Assembly: GCA_963169055.1 (NCBI GenBank)
Contig: CAUJFU010000081.1
Location: 1-30,949 of the forward strand
Length of the DNA: 30,949 nt
From: Myxococcota bacterium
Lineage (GTDB): Bacteria > Myxococcota_C > UBA6777
Reading direction: 5' to 3'
Under the pieces are notes generated by a model that was not told the DNA's origin, ran no database searches, and saw only the letters and a list, made by a program, of their open reading frames with translations. Of the stretch, positions 17,077-25,189 are shown piece by piece. Made by a program: the position numbers and the translations under genes. How positions within the stretch are numbered: position 1 is the first letter of the stretch; each line of letters starts with the position of its first letter.

Positions 17077-18417
17077 ATGCGAGAGGATGTGCTGGAAAAG
17101 TACGCATGGCAACAAGCCTATCTTCGGACGCTTTGCGATGAGCCAGACGCCCACTTTGCGCCGATGCAAGAGGCGATGCGGCGTTTGGGTGTGAAGATCC
17201 CGACGCTTCCGCAGCCATTGCTGTTGCCGTTTGAGATCCGTTCGACTCTCCAAGCCCAAGTGGAAGCCTTGGCCGAGGCTTTCGAGCGATCGGTTCAAGA
17301 TATCTTGAGGGGGAGGCTTCCTGCGTGGATGATCTCGATGCGCCCCGAATCATGGGAAGTTGCGCGACTGGATGCCGATCGGGAACAGGCGATGTTTTGT
17401 GCGCGATTTGACGGTTTTTGGGACGATAAATCGGGCGTGTTTCAAGTGATGGAGTGCAACGCAGGAGATCCTTCGGGGGCGGGGTTCACGGATGCTTTTC
17501 TTGCGGCGATGCGCTCGCTTCCAGCGATGCAAAAGCTGCGGTGCATGGCGGATATCCACGAAGATATCTTGCTTGATGCCTATGCGGAACTTGCGAACGA
17601 AACGCTTGCTCCGCCCGCTGCGTGGGTGCAGCTAAGTGATACTGCTTCGCTGGTGCATGACGAACATCGCTTGATCGTGGAAGGACTCAAAGCGCGGGGC
17701 TTGTCGATCTCGCTCGCTGACCCGCGTTTTTTGCGTTGGGATGGAAAGCGCTTGTGGTTTGAAGAACGCCCGCTCGACGGAGTGATCCGCGACACCATCG
17801 ACGAACTGCTGTTGGAGGGATATTGGCCTGCCACGCGCCCTTTGTTTGACGCCTATCGTGCAGGAGCGGTCAAGCTGATCAATCCTTTTTGCACCATCGT
17901 TGCCGATTACAAGGGGCTGTTGGAGCCGTTGAGTTCGCCTCGTTATCAGGAGTCCTTGTCGCAAGAAGTGCGCGCCATGTTGCGCAAGTGTCTGCCGTGG
18001 ACCTTTGTGGTGCGCGATGAAAAAGTCTTGTACGAAGATCGAGAAGTCGAGCTACTGTCTTTGCTTCGCAAACAGCGCAGCGAATGGGTACTCAAGCCCA
18101 ACGAAGGATACGGCGGTTTTGGGGTGATCCTCGGGCGCGTATGCAGCGCCGATATCTGGGAACAAACCCTTCAAGAGGCTATGCGGCGGCCTTTTTCTTA
18201 TGTCGCACAGCGCGCATGGCCAGCCTCGCGGGGTCGTTTTGTGATGCAAGACGCCCAAGGGCGGGTACAAGTGGTCGAAAAGAACGTCACTCTCAGCGCG
18301 TGGGTTCACAAGTCCCGATTTGTCGGCTGTTTTGCGCGTATCTCTGATTCAAGCGTGATCAACGTCCACCAAGGCGGCGCTCTGTTGCCTGTGGTCTTCG
18401 TCTCTTCGTCGACATAG
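17077..18417 (+). CDS. Circularly permuted ATP-grasp enzyme (stand-alone paralogue)
   Basis: The 446-aa protein looks like a circularly permuted ATP-grasp ligase of the glutathionylspermidine-synthase/COG2308-like group. These enzymes use ATP to activate a carboxylate and join it to an amine. Visible motifs are VMECNAGDPSGAGFTDA (125-140), WVLKPNEGYGGFGVILGR (337-354), and a last strand pair around VEKNVTLSAWVHKSRFVGCFARI (400-422). The ATG at 17077 is set by AAGGAGG with 5 nt spacing. The same three blocks occur in the 456-aa protein of the minus-strand operon (EPNFGNGSLISNAYTEI, VLKRAFDGKDTHVG, VPVRVELSPFLVEGRYAGAI), so the two are probably paralogues. The gene lies between inverted repeat copies E and F. 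Substrates are unknown. Confidence 0.8.
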   Translation: MREDVLEKYAWQQAYLRTLCDEPDAHFAPMQEAMRRLGVKIPTLPQPLLLPFEIRSTLQAQVEALAEAFERSVQDILRGRLPAWMISMRPESWEVARLDADREQAMFCARFDGFWDDKSGVFQVMECNAGDPSGAGFTDAFLAAMRSLPAMQKLRCMADIHEDILLDAYAELANETLAPPAAWVQLSDTASLVHDEHRLIVEGLKARGLSISLADPRFLRWDGKRLWFEERPLDGVIRDTIDELLLEGYWPATRPLFDAYRAGAVKLINPFCTIVADYKGLLEPLSSPRYQESLSQEVRAMLRKCLPWTFVVRDEKVLYEDREVELLSLLRKQRSEWVLKPNEGYGGFGVILGRVCSADIWEQTLQEAMRRPFSYVAQRAWPASRGRFVMQDAQGRVQVVEKNVTLSAWVHKSRFVGCFARISDSSVINVHQGGALLPVVFVSSST

Positions 18418-18460
18418 GCTGATGTACTTTGTTTTTTGTGCTGGACTTGCGCGGTTGGGT

Positions 18461-18591
18461 TTGTTTTGTGGGGCGATGCCCCATACCCCGCGAGAGGGCA
18501 AATCCCTCTTGACCCTGTGATGGGCGAAAAGATCATTGTTTTTCAAACAAACGACAGCGCCGCTTGAAGTTTCGCAAATACGGGTTTTTTT
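18461..18591 (+). repeat. Dispersed 130-bp structured element, copy F
   Basis: This copy is in forward orientation, about 45 bp after the ATP-grasp stop. Hairpin 1 is TGGGGC-GAT-GCCCCA. Hairpin 2 is AGAGGG-CAAAT-CCCTCT, changed on both arms relative to copies B and G. It ends AATACGGG plus seven T. Confidence 0.9.
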
Positions 18592-18620
18592 GAAATGCTG
18601 CGTAAGGAGGGCAAGCAACG

Positions 18621-19058
18621 ATGGGGTTTGTAAAGAAAGTCTACCACATGAAGAAAACACGTTACTGTCAGATATTGGAAAAGGCGCCAGAGGAAAGGTT
18701 TGGAGAGTACTTGTTTGGAGGCCAAATCGGTAGAGAGGTGACGTACGTTATCTTGCTCATACCATTGTGGTTCAACATACACACGCACGCTCTCTTTTTT
18801 ACAAGAAAAGGAGTTATTTTCGCTACATGGTCATTTCTTGGGCTGAAGGATCCAGTATTTATTGGATATGATGTGATAGAGAAAATTACTTATAGAACGA
18901 AAAAAGCTTTTATTTCAGGAACGTGTGAGCTTACCGTTTACTTTGGCGGGACGTTTTCGGAATTTGGCGGTAATCCTCATTTTATCCGATTCTTTATTGA
19001 GAACGCGCATATCATCAAGGAATGCGCTCCCCATGTGGTGATACGGGATATCTCGTAG
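18621..19058 (+). CDS. AT-rich orphan protein, possible PH-like fold
   Basis: The 145-aa protein is not recognised. AAGGAGG at 18604-18610 lies 10 nt before the ATG at 18621, which supports real translation. Base composition is clearly AT-richer than all neighbours, with many A/T-ending codons and runs such as TTATTTTCG and AAAAAAGC, a sign of recent transfer or fast drift. The middle (FFTRKGVIFATWSFLG, then VIEKITYRTKKAFISG, then CELTVYFGG) alternates short beta strands and ends in a helix (NPHFIRFFIENAHII), which recalls bacterial PH-like domains; this is a weak structural impression. The gene begins right behind repeat F and converges on the operon's last gene. Function is unknown. Confidence 0.6.
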   Translation: MGFVKKVYHMKKTRYCQILEKAPEERFGEYLFGGQIGREVTYVILLIPLWFNIHTHALFFTRKGVIFATWSFLGLKDPVFIGYDVIEKITYRTKKAFISGTCELTVYFGGTFSEFGGNPHFIRFFIENAHIIKECAPHVVIRDIS

Positions 19059-19117
19059 CCCTTCGGGGTGGACGAGCGTTGGAACGTGGATAGGGCAACG
19101 AAATGGGGGTGGGGAAG

Positions 19118-20539
19118 CTAGGCAACAGACAACACTCCCGATTCTTCGGCGATATCACGGAGGGCATCGCGAAGGCCCAAGATCTGTTGGCGGTCGTGGC
19201 CTGCTGTGATGGCGATGCGCAGTTGTGAACGACCTCGCGGAACGACGGGGAAAAAAGCTGCCGAGACAAAATAGCCGCGTTTGATCAGCTTTTGTCCCCA
19301 GTCTATGCCTCGGGCTTCTTCGCCCACAAAGACCATCCGAATCGGTCCAAGGCGACCGTCGATCGGTCGATCGTGTTCGTTCCATGTCAAGAAAGGAACC
19401 ATCACGTCGTGGTTTCGGGCATTTGGGTGGGTTGTGTGGCTTGAAGTTGCCGATACGGGCGGAGGGGTGGGTTGATGGGCTTCGCCGTACACAAAAAGGG
19501 AGATATGTTGGTCGAGTTGGGTTTGTAGGTGTCGAACTTCTCCGTTGCGGTGGAGTTCCAAGGCCGCGAGCGCACCGCCGATCAGAGAAAAGTCGAGCGG
19601 GGCGGAGAAGTTGTAGGTCTGTCCGAATTGGCGGACCAAGCGTTCGGTGCGTGTGTTGGGAAGGACGATGCCACCGCCATTGCAGCCGAACCCCTTGGCG
19701 AGCGAAAAGCACACAAAGACTTGTTCAGGGAGCGGCCCTTGGATCTGGCTGAGGACGTAGCCTTCACCTTGTTCGCCAAAGATGGAAGTTCCGTGTGCGT
19801 CGTCGATGTAGAGCGCAAAGTCGAGTTCTTGGGCCATGGCGATCAGGTCGGTGACAGGACACATCCCGCCCATGGAGTAGACGCCATCAGCCAGATAGAC
19901 GGCGCGTTGTCCGCAAGCATGGGCTTCTTGGACTTGGCTGCGCAGTGCGTCGAGGTCGTTGTGTGGGATGGTGCAAACTTGCGCTTCTTCGGCCAATACA
20001 GGTTTGAGGTATTGCATCGAAGCGTGGGCAAAGCGATCAAAGATCACACGCATCGGGCGCGGATGGCGATCGTCCAAGAGTACGCCACTCGCAAGCAACG
20101 GAAGAACCGACATATGCGTACTTGTGACGGATGGGAAAGTGATCGCTCGCCCACGAAACAGAGCGGAGAGGCCGTCTTCGAGGACAGCATTGGGGCCGAT
20201 GGAAAAGCGCGAACGCGCACAGCAGAAATGAATCCCCCAGTCATCCAAGACCTGTTTTGCGCCAGCGATCACCGCAGGATGCAGATCCAGCCCGAGATAA
20301 GAGCAGTTGATAAACTCGGTGACAACGCGGCCATCGTCGAGGCGGACGCGCTTGTTGGCGCGATCTTGGAGTGTGACGTGCATCAGGCCGGCAGAAACGG
20401 CTTGATCGAGGATCGGCACGGCGCGCCCGACCATCGCTGCGGTATTTCGTAGCGACTTGGTGGGTTTGGGATCTTGTGCTGCGGTGTGTTGTAGCGGCGT
20501 GGCGAGTTTGTGATCTTGTGTCAAGGAACGGGCCTCCAT
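19118..20539 (-). CDS. Alpha-oxoamine synthase-like PLP enzyme in peptide-modification operon
   Basis: The 473-aa protein belongs to the fold-type I alpha-oxoamine synthase group (relatives: BioF, Kbl, ALA synthase, SPT), which condense an amino acid with an acyl-CoA with loss of CO2. Visible features: FINCSYLGLDLHPAV (76-90), SRFSIGPNAVLEDG (110-123), H172, the cofactor-binding DDAHGTSIFGEQGEG (246-260), and the Schiff-base Lys K282 in SLAKGFGCNGGG. The C-terminal domain has SAAFFPVVPRGRSQLRIAIT. About 36 N-terminal residues are unlike the family; M37 (MVGRAVP) is an alternative start. The ATG at 20539 overlaps the LanB-type gene by 19 nt, so the genes are translationally coupled. No biotin or threonine-degradation genes are near, so a pathway-specific role in the operon is inferred. 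Confidence 0.88.
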   Translation of the reverse strand: MEARSLTQDHKLATPLQHTAAQDPKPTKSLRNTAAMVGRAVPILDQAVSAGLMHVTLQDRANKRVRLDDGRVVTEFINCSYLGLDLHPAVIAGAKQVLDDWGIHFCCARSRFSIGPNAVLEDGLSALFRGRAITFPSVTSTHMSVLPLLASGVLLDDRHPRPMRVIFDRFAHASMQYLKPVLAEEAQVCTIPHNDLDALRSQVQEAHACGQRAVYLADGVYSMGGMCPVTDLIAMAQELDFALYIDDAHGTSIFGEQGEGYVLSQIQGPLPEQVFVCFSLAKGFGCNGGGIVLPNTRTERLVRQFGQTYNFSAPLDFSLIGGALAALELHRNGEVRHLQTQLDQHISLFVYGEAHQPTPPPVSATSSHTTHPNARNHDVMVPFLTWNEHDRPIDGRLGPIRMVFVGEEARGIDWGQKLIKRGYFVSAAFFPVVPRGRSQLRIAITAGHDRQQILGLRDALRDIAEESGVLSVA

Positions 20540-23238
20540 ACTTGCGGATCGACGGCGATCATCCGCACTTCACTCACATAACGACGCCCCGTCGCATCCG
20601 ATAACCACGCCTCTTCGGGGCGCGGCAACATCTCGCTCAGATGCAGCGCAGCGTCTTCGGCTTGTCGGACCAGATGACAAAAGATCTCGACAGAAGGGGG
20701 GCTGTGGAAGTCTACGTAGATCGGTTTGGTTTCTTTGGGGGAGCGTGCAAAGACAAAACGCGGTATCTCGGCAGATCGGGCCCAACGATAGGCTCCTGCA
20801 AAACGGCTGCTTGGTTGTGTTTCGCGTGCAAAAGCCATCTGTGCTGCGGAGATGCGCCAGCTTTCGCGTGCGATCACCAAGCGGCCTAGCTGGATGCGCG
20901 GGCGATGGGCCCACGAAGGCAAGTAAGAAAAATGAACCGCTGCGCGTAGTTTGAGCGAGCGCTCGATGATCTGTAAGATATCGAAGCGGTGCTGTCCGTC
21001 GCGGGTTGTGGCCTCGACCCCCCGACTTGAGGGGCGAACCGAGAATGCGCCGATGGGGAGGACTTGATCGGGGCCGCGCCAACTTGCCCACGGTGCGCCC
21101 ATGTCGAGGTGCAGATCGCGAGGAGCAAGCCGCGAATCATGGCAGGAACGGGCAAAGTCCACGTCAGGGATAGGAGCGATCCCGATATCGGGGATATCTT
21201 GCGCGTACAAGGCTTGAAGGGAAGCCAGATCGGGGTGTTGTGTGGTCATGGAAAGCGTACACAGTGGGTTGATCCCTGCGTGAAGTTCGCCGAGTACAAA
21301 CAGCCCTTCGCCGCGTTGCAAAGCCGCGATATCAGGGGTCGCAAACATCAGATCAGGTGCATGATGCCGAGCGCAAGGCCAGCCGGGATGCGGAGCCGAA
21401 AAAGCCGCCATCACCGCTTCTTTTAACGCTGCGGGATCTCGTTCGATACGTCGCTCGTCGGTGGATTCTGAGATATCGAGGATCGCACACCAGCGCTGTT
21501 GTAAGTCATCGACGATCTCTTCGACTGCTTTGGGAAAAAAGGGATCGAGCCAGTCGCTCGCTTCTTGCCACAAACGCACCAAGGGCAGATCGCTTCCGCC
21601 CTCGGTCGCAAGAATCTGATCGCAAAGCCCCCGTAGATGCGCTTGATACGCCGTCGCGATCCGCCAAGTATACCAACGCGCACTCTGCAACATCAGCGAA
21701 AGCGGTTGGGCGATCTGTGTAAGCAGCGTATCGGAAAGTTCCCAGCTACCGTCTCTTTGGCCATCCAGATACGTCAGAGTCCGCCCTGCGTACGTTGCGC
21801 CTTGGTTGCGCGTGGCCGACTCGCCGCTTTGAGCCACAAAGCAAGCCTCCAAAGCTCCCAATGCCTCGGCCAGATCTCCCGCATCTTCGGTGGTTTTAGA
21901 TACGGCATCGAAAGCCTCCAACAGCGGCGTAATCTGTTTTTTACAAGCTGCTTGGATGATCGGATCTTGCTGACCTTCGACGACGCCCAACAGGCGGCGT
22001 TCGGGATGGGCCTCAAAGGCCATATCCAAGGACCAGATCACCCAACCCTTTCGCACTAGATCGCAAAATACTCGGTACGCTTCGTTCCAATCTCCGAAAA
22101 GGCTCGTGTTTTTGGCGACATCCGCCAAGATCGAGCGCGCTGTGTGGCGGGCATCGCAGCGCATCATCAGGGCGTATTCTTGGGGGGTGAGAGCGCGGCT
22201 CTTGTCTCGGCCTCTTGCGCCCGGGACGCCCAAGAGTCGGCCTTCGGTCAAGGCACACAGCGGATGCACACGCGGCGGGATATCCAGTAAAAAGGCCGGT
22301 GACTCGCTCCATTGGCGCGCAAACACCGCCATCGCCCACGGCTCAAAGTACACGCCTTGTCGCACCATCCGTTTGGAACCCGCCAGAACACACGTCTCCC
22401 CTGTGCTCCAAGAACCCCATCCCACGGGGCCAAAAAAACCGATGGTGTCATTTTTGGTGCAGTAGCGTTGAAGATAACGGTGGGCGATCTGCCTTGCTTG
22501 GCGAGCACGCTTGTTCTGTTCTTCCGATGCCATCGAAGGGATCAACCCAAGCCCGTGGATCGCCGCCTCTCGATTTTGCCACAGCACCGCACGCATGAGA
22601 TCGCCTTGCGCAAGCAGCGATTGAAGTTCGCCATGTTCTCGATGCAGTCCTTCCACAAAAGCTGCTTCCCAAGCAGCACGCGCTTTTTCCCAAGCCTCTT
22701 CGGCCTCACGCACCGCTTGCGATGCCTCGATCAACGATGGAGCAGGGGGGATGGTGTCGTTGTGTGGCATAGAAGGCGGATGGATGGGCGTTTGTGTATG
22801 TGTTTGTGAAGAGGGCGGATGGATGGGCGTTTGTGCGTGGATTTGTGAAGAGGGCGGATGGATGGGCGTTTGTGCATCGTTGTGTGAAAAAGTCGAAAGC
22901 TTGTCGATGAGGCGGTGCGCGTGTTTGATGTGTTTGCGTGTGGCGTTGCGCTCGTCGGGGGTTTTGTTTTGTGACCCTGTAGCGATCAGTGCGAGGCAGG
23001 TTTGGCGGAGTTCGGCTTCTTTGGTGAGGTAATGCTCCAATGCTGCGAGGAGCTTGGGATCTGCAAATTGGAGGACTTGATCCAGCGGAAACCCTGCCCC
23101 CCGCAAGGCAAATGGTCGCCAACACGCCCATCCGTCGGCCAGTTTGAGCGTGGTTTGATTCGTTGCGGATGTTTCGATCGGGGGGGTTGGGTTTGGGGGA
23201 GAACTTGCTTGTGGGGAGGGTTTAGGTGCCGAAGACAT
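20521..23238 (-). CDS. LanB-type tRNA-dependent domain protein without elimination domain (PEARL-like)
   Basis: The 905-aa protein matches the lantibiotic dehydratase N-terminal (aminoacyl-tRNA-using) domain. The diagnostic block RYLQRYCTKNDTIGFFGPVG spans 254-273, and a C-terminal block IPRFVFARSPKETKPIYVDF lies near 815-850. In full LanB enzymes this domain glutamylates Ser/Thr, and a separate C-terminal domain eliminates glutamate. That elimination domain is absent here and nowhere else in the window, as in peptide aminoacyl-tRNA ligases (PEARLs) or split LanBs. Residues 122-157 hold three 13-residue repeats containing QTPIHPPS, a linker-like insertion. The start at 23238 overlaps the ATP-grasp gene by 17 nt. 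It probably attaches an amino acid from charged tRNA to the small peptide encoded at the operon head. The amino acid is unknown. Confidence 0.88.
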   Translation of the reverse strand: MSSAPKPSPQASSPPNPTPPIETSATNQTTLKLADGWACWRPFALRGAGFPLDQVLQFADPKLLAALEHYLTKEAELRQTCLALIATGSQNKTPDERNATRKHIKHAHRLIDKLSTFSHNDAQTPIHPPSSQIHAQTPIHPPSSQTHTQTPIHPPSMPHNDTIPPAPSLIEASQAVREAEEAWEKARAAWEAAFVEGLHREHGELQSLLAQGDLMRAVLWQNREAAIHGLGLIPSMASEEQNKRARQARQIAHRYLQRYCTKNDTIGFFGPVGWGSWSTGETCVLAGSKRMVRQGVYFEPWAMAVFARQWSESPAFLLDIPPRVHPLCALTEGRLLGVPGARGRDKSRALTPQEYALMMRCDARHTARSILADVAKNTSLFGDWNEAYRVFCDLVRKGWVIWSLDMAFEAHPERRLLGVVEGQQDPIIQAACKKQITPLLEAFDAVSKTTEDAGDLAEALGALEACFVAQSGESATRNQGATYAGRTLTYLDGQRDGSWELSDTLLTQIAQPLSLMLQSARWYTWRIATAYQAHLRGLCDQILATEGGSDLPLVRLWQEASDWLDPFFPKAVEEIVDDLQQRWCAILDISESTDERRIERDPAALKEAVMAAFSAPHPGWPCARHHAPDLMFATPDIAALQRGEGLFVLGELHAGINPLCTLSMTTQHPDLASLQALYAQDIPDIGIAPIPDVDFARSCHDSRLAPRDLHLDMGAPWASWRGPDQVLPIGAFSVRPSSRGVEATTRDGQHRFDILQIIERSLKLRAAVHFSYLPSWAHRPRIQLGRLVIARESWRISAAQMAFARETQPSSRFAGAYRWARSAEIPRFVFARSPKETKPIYVDFHSPPSVEIFCHLVRQAEDAALHLSEMLPRPEEAWLSDATGRRYVSEVRMIAVDPQVWRPVP
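22775..22891. repeat. 39-bp tandem repeat inside the LanB-type gene
   Basis: Three in-frame units start at 22775, 22814 and 22853, each with GGCGGATGGATGGGCGTTTG. They encode 13-residue units containing QTPIHPPS. Copy number could vary between strains. Confidence 0.85.
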
Positions 23239-24592
23239 TGGTTAGCCCCATATTTTCGGGTGGGGGTGACATCACCAAGCCTTCGGCTTCGGGCGCATAA
23301 CGTGCGATTGCGCCTGCATAACGCCCTTCTACCAAAAACGGCGACAACTCGACGCGCACAGGCACCCACTCGATATGCTCTCCATCAAAGCACATCGGCA
23401 TGATCGTTTGGGGCATCGGCTGGTAGCGTTGTAAGACGTAGGCTTTGCTTTCGAGGGCTTGGGCCAATACGCGATTCCACAGCCGCCCTGCGGTGGAGAT
23501 GCCGACATGGGTGTCTTTGCCATCAAAGGCCCGTTTTAAGACGTATTGGTCTTTGTTCAGGCGGTATTCTGCGGCCCCTTCGCTGCTGGGGTAGGTTGTC
23601 CAAGGGATCTCCACGCGGAAGTTTTCTTCTGCGCAGATCGGCCATCCGCCAAGAGTATTCATCAGCGGCAAGGTGCCTTTGTCGATGCACAAGGAGGCCA
23701 AGGGCTTGATCAACGGAGCATCGCCGATCTTGGCGCTTGTCAGGTGGGCGAGTGCATCTTCAAATAACCAAGGTTCGTCCATAAATGACGTTCCGATGGT
23801 GAATTGCAACACCAGATCGACGCGCTGTCCGTCTTCCTTGAGGTGGGTGTGGCCGGATTCATCGATGGAAAAGCCATCTTCGTACACCACGCGTGTGTCG
23901 ATGCCTTGTTCGGCCAAGATCTGCTGCGCGAGATAAAGCTGTTGGATCACGCGCTCTTCCCATGTTTGGATGACTTGGTGTTCCCAGTGGTGGCAAAACA
24001 AAGCGACAAAGTAGCGTTGTTTCCCCGCAGGTAGGCGAGAACGGAGCATCTCGATCAGGCGTTGGAAGGGTCGATCCAGTCCTGTGGAGGGCCATCCGAT
24101 TTCCCGAAATACGGTCGAGCCTTGGAAATAATCAAATAAGATCTCGGTGTAGGCGTTGCTGATCAGCGAACCATTGCCGAAGTTGGGTTCGATCAGCGCG
24201 TAGCGATCGGAGAACAAGAAGCCATCGGGGCGAAGTACCGAGAAGAAGGCTTCTTTGGACAGGCTTTCTCGGAAGTTGAGGTGCTGAAATAGGGCGGGGG
24301 GGATGGGGAGGTGTTCGGCCAACCATGCGCTGTCTTCGAGATGATCGAGCAATGCGATCCGCAGGCGTTCAAAGCCTTCGATCAAAGAGCGCCCAATCTC
24401 TTCGAGGAGACGGCGTGGCAAAAACAAGGGGCGAAGCGGAAAGCCCGCGCCTTTGATGGTGGTGATCCCCCGTGCTGCGTAGCGTTCCATCAGGGCGGCG
24501 GCTTCTTCTAACATCGTTTTGCCATGCTTGCGCAAGGCGCGGTCGTAGGCTTCGACGTGCGCTTGATCTTCGGGGAGCTGCTCGATCTTCAT
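23222..24592 (-). CDS. Circularly permuted ATP-grasp enzyme of the peptide-modification operon
   Basis: The 456-aa protein has the same layout as the 446-aa paralogue on the other strand: EPNFGNGSLISNAYTEI (135-151), VLKRAFDGKDTHVG (351-364) and VPVRVELSPFLVEGRYAGAI (410-429). The Asn-containing loop EPNFGN replaces ECNAGD of the paralogue, and the Lys K353 block lacks its GYGGFG. Metal or ATP binding may therefore differ. ATP-grasp ligases form amide-type bonds from a carboxylate and an amine, so this one could ligate, cyclise or extend the operon's peptide or a small-molecule building block. It starts 5 nt after the 173-aa gene and overlaps the LanB-type gene by 17 nt, firmly in one transcript. 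The family call is good; the substrate is unknown. Confidence 0.82.
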   Translation of the reverse strand: MKIEQLPEDQAHVEAYDRALRKHGKTMLEEAAALMERYAARGITTIKGAGFPLRPLFLPRRLLEEIGRSLIEGFERLRIALLDHLEDSAWLAEHLPIPPALFQHLNFRESLSKEAFFSVLRPDGFLFSDRYALIEPNFGNGSLISNAYTEILFDYFQGSTVFREIGWPSTGLDRPFQRLIEMLRSRLPAGKQRYFVALFCHHWEHQVIQTWEERVIQQLYLAQQILAEQGIDTRVVYEDGFSIDESGHTHLKEDGQRVDLVLQFTIGTSFMDEPWLFEDALAHLTSAKIGDAPLIKPLASLCIDKGTLPLMNTLGGWPICAEENFRVEIPWTTYPSSEGAAEYRLNKDQYVLKRAFDGKDTHVGISTAGRLWNRVLAQALESKAYVLQRYQPMPQTIMPMCFDGEHIEWVPVRVELSPFLVEGRYAGAIARYAPEAEGLVMSPPPENMGLTNVFGT

Positions 24593-24597
24593 TCCAA

Positions 24598-25119
24598 TTA
24601 GTCTTTGTTTTTCGAGGGAGGAAGGGGCGAAGAAGCATCTTCGGGGCGTTTTTGTGCTGCGGTGTGTTGGAAGAGCAGCCCTGCGACGGAGACGCCAACG
24701 CGCCCTTTGGGCGGATGTGCGGGGGCGGGAGCTTGGATGGTTTGAGGTTCCATTCCGAGCAGTTTGGCGGCAGCATCGCTGAGTTCTTGGGTGCTTCCTT
24801 CGGCAAACAGTTCGCGCACGAGTTCTTGGAAGCCCCGTTTGAGGGCAGGATCGACACCTGCTTTGGCATAGTAGGCATCGACCGCTTCGTTGAGTTGCGC
24901 GCCGTCAAAGCCTTCTGGCAGTCCAAGCCCTCCGACAAACTCGTCCATCAACCGTTGGATCGGGGGCGTCCATGCTTGTGGTCCCCACTCCATCGCGATC
25001 TGCATCGCCAACAGCGGCAAAAAATGGCGGACGGCTTCGTCTTCGTAGAAGTACGTCCCATCTTCGTTTTGACGCTCAAAAAAAGCCAACAATCGGCTTG
25101 TGTTTTTGGGTTGATCCAT
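24598..25119 (-). CDS. 173-aa unknown protein of the peptide-modification operon
   Basis: The protein starts MDQPKNTSRL; AAGGA lies about 11 nt upstream, and a longer in-frame start would add 31 unlikely residues. Residues 9-122 are mostly helical and acidic (FFERQNEDGTYFYEDEAVRH, AVDAYYAKAGVDPALKRGF, TQELSDAAAKLLGM). Residues 125-138 are Pro/Ala-rich. Then comes GRVGVSVAGLLF (139-150) and a polar Pro/Ser tail. It has no Cys, no signal peptide and no membrane segment. It lies 70 nt after the small peptide gene and 5 nt before the ATP-grasp gene. It could be a recognition/partner protein for the maturation enzymes, or a second, larger substrate: VGVSVAGLL resembles the VGIGLLE end of the small peptide. 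That resemblance is short and may be chance. Confidence 0.7.
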   Translation of the reverse strand: MDQPKNTSRLLAFFERQNEDGTYFYEDEAVRHFLPLLAMQIAMEWGPQAWTPPIQRLMDEFVGGLGLPEGFDGAQLNEAVDAYYAKAGVDPALKRGFQELVRELFAEGSTQELSDAAAKLLGMEPQTIQAPAPAHPPKGRVGVSVAGLLFQHTAAQKRPEDASSPLPPSKNKD

Positions 25120-25189
25120 GATGAGGCGTTCCTTTCCGATCCATCCGCCCAAAGGCAAGACGATTTGGAGCGATCCGTCAGGGGCAAAG

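Noticed and set aside
16901-18591. Copies E and F as ends of a composite transposon
   Set aside because: No transposase or target duplication is visible, and the same element lies behind unrelated genes, which favours another role.
19118-20539. Housekeeping BioF or Kbl
   Set aside because: No biotin or threonine genes are adjacent, the N-terminus is atypical, and it is coupled to the LanB-type gene.
22775-22891. CRISPR-like array
   Set aside because: The repeats are directly adjacent, in frame and coding, with no variable spacers.
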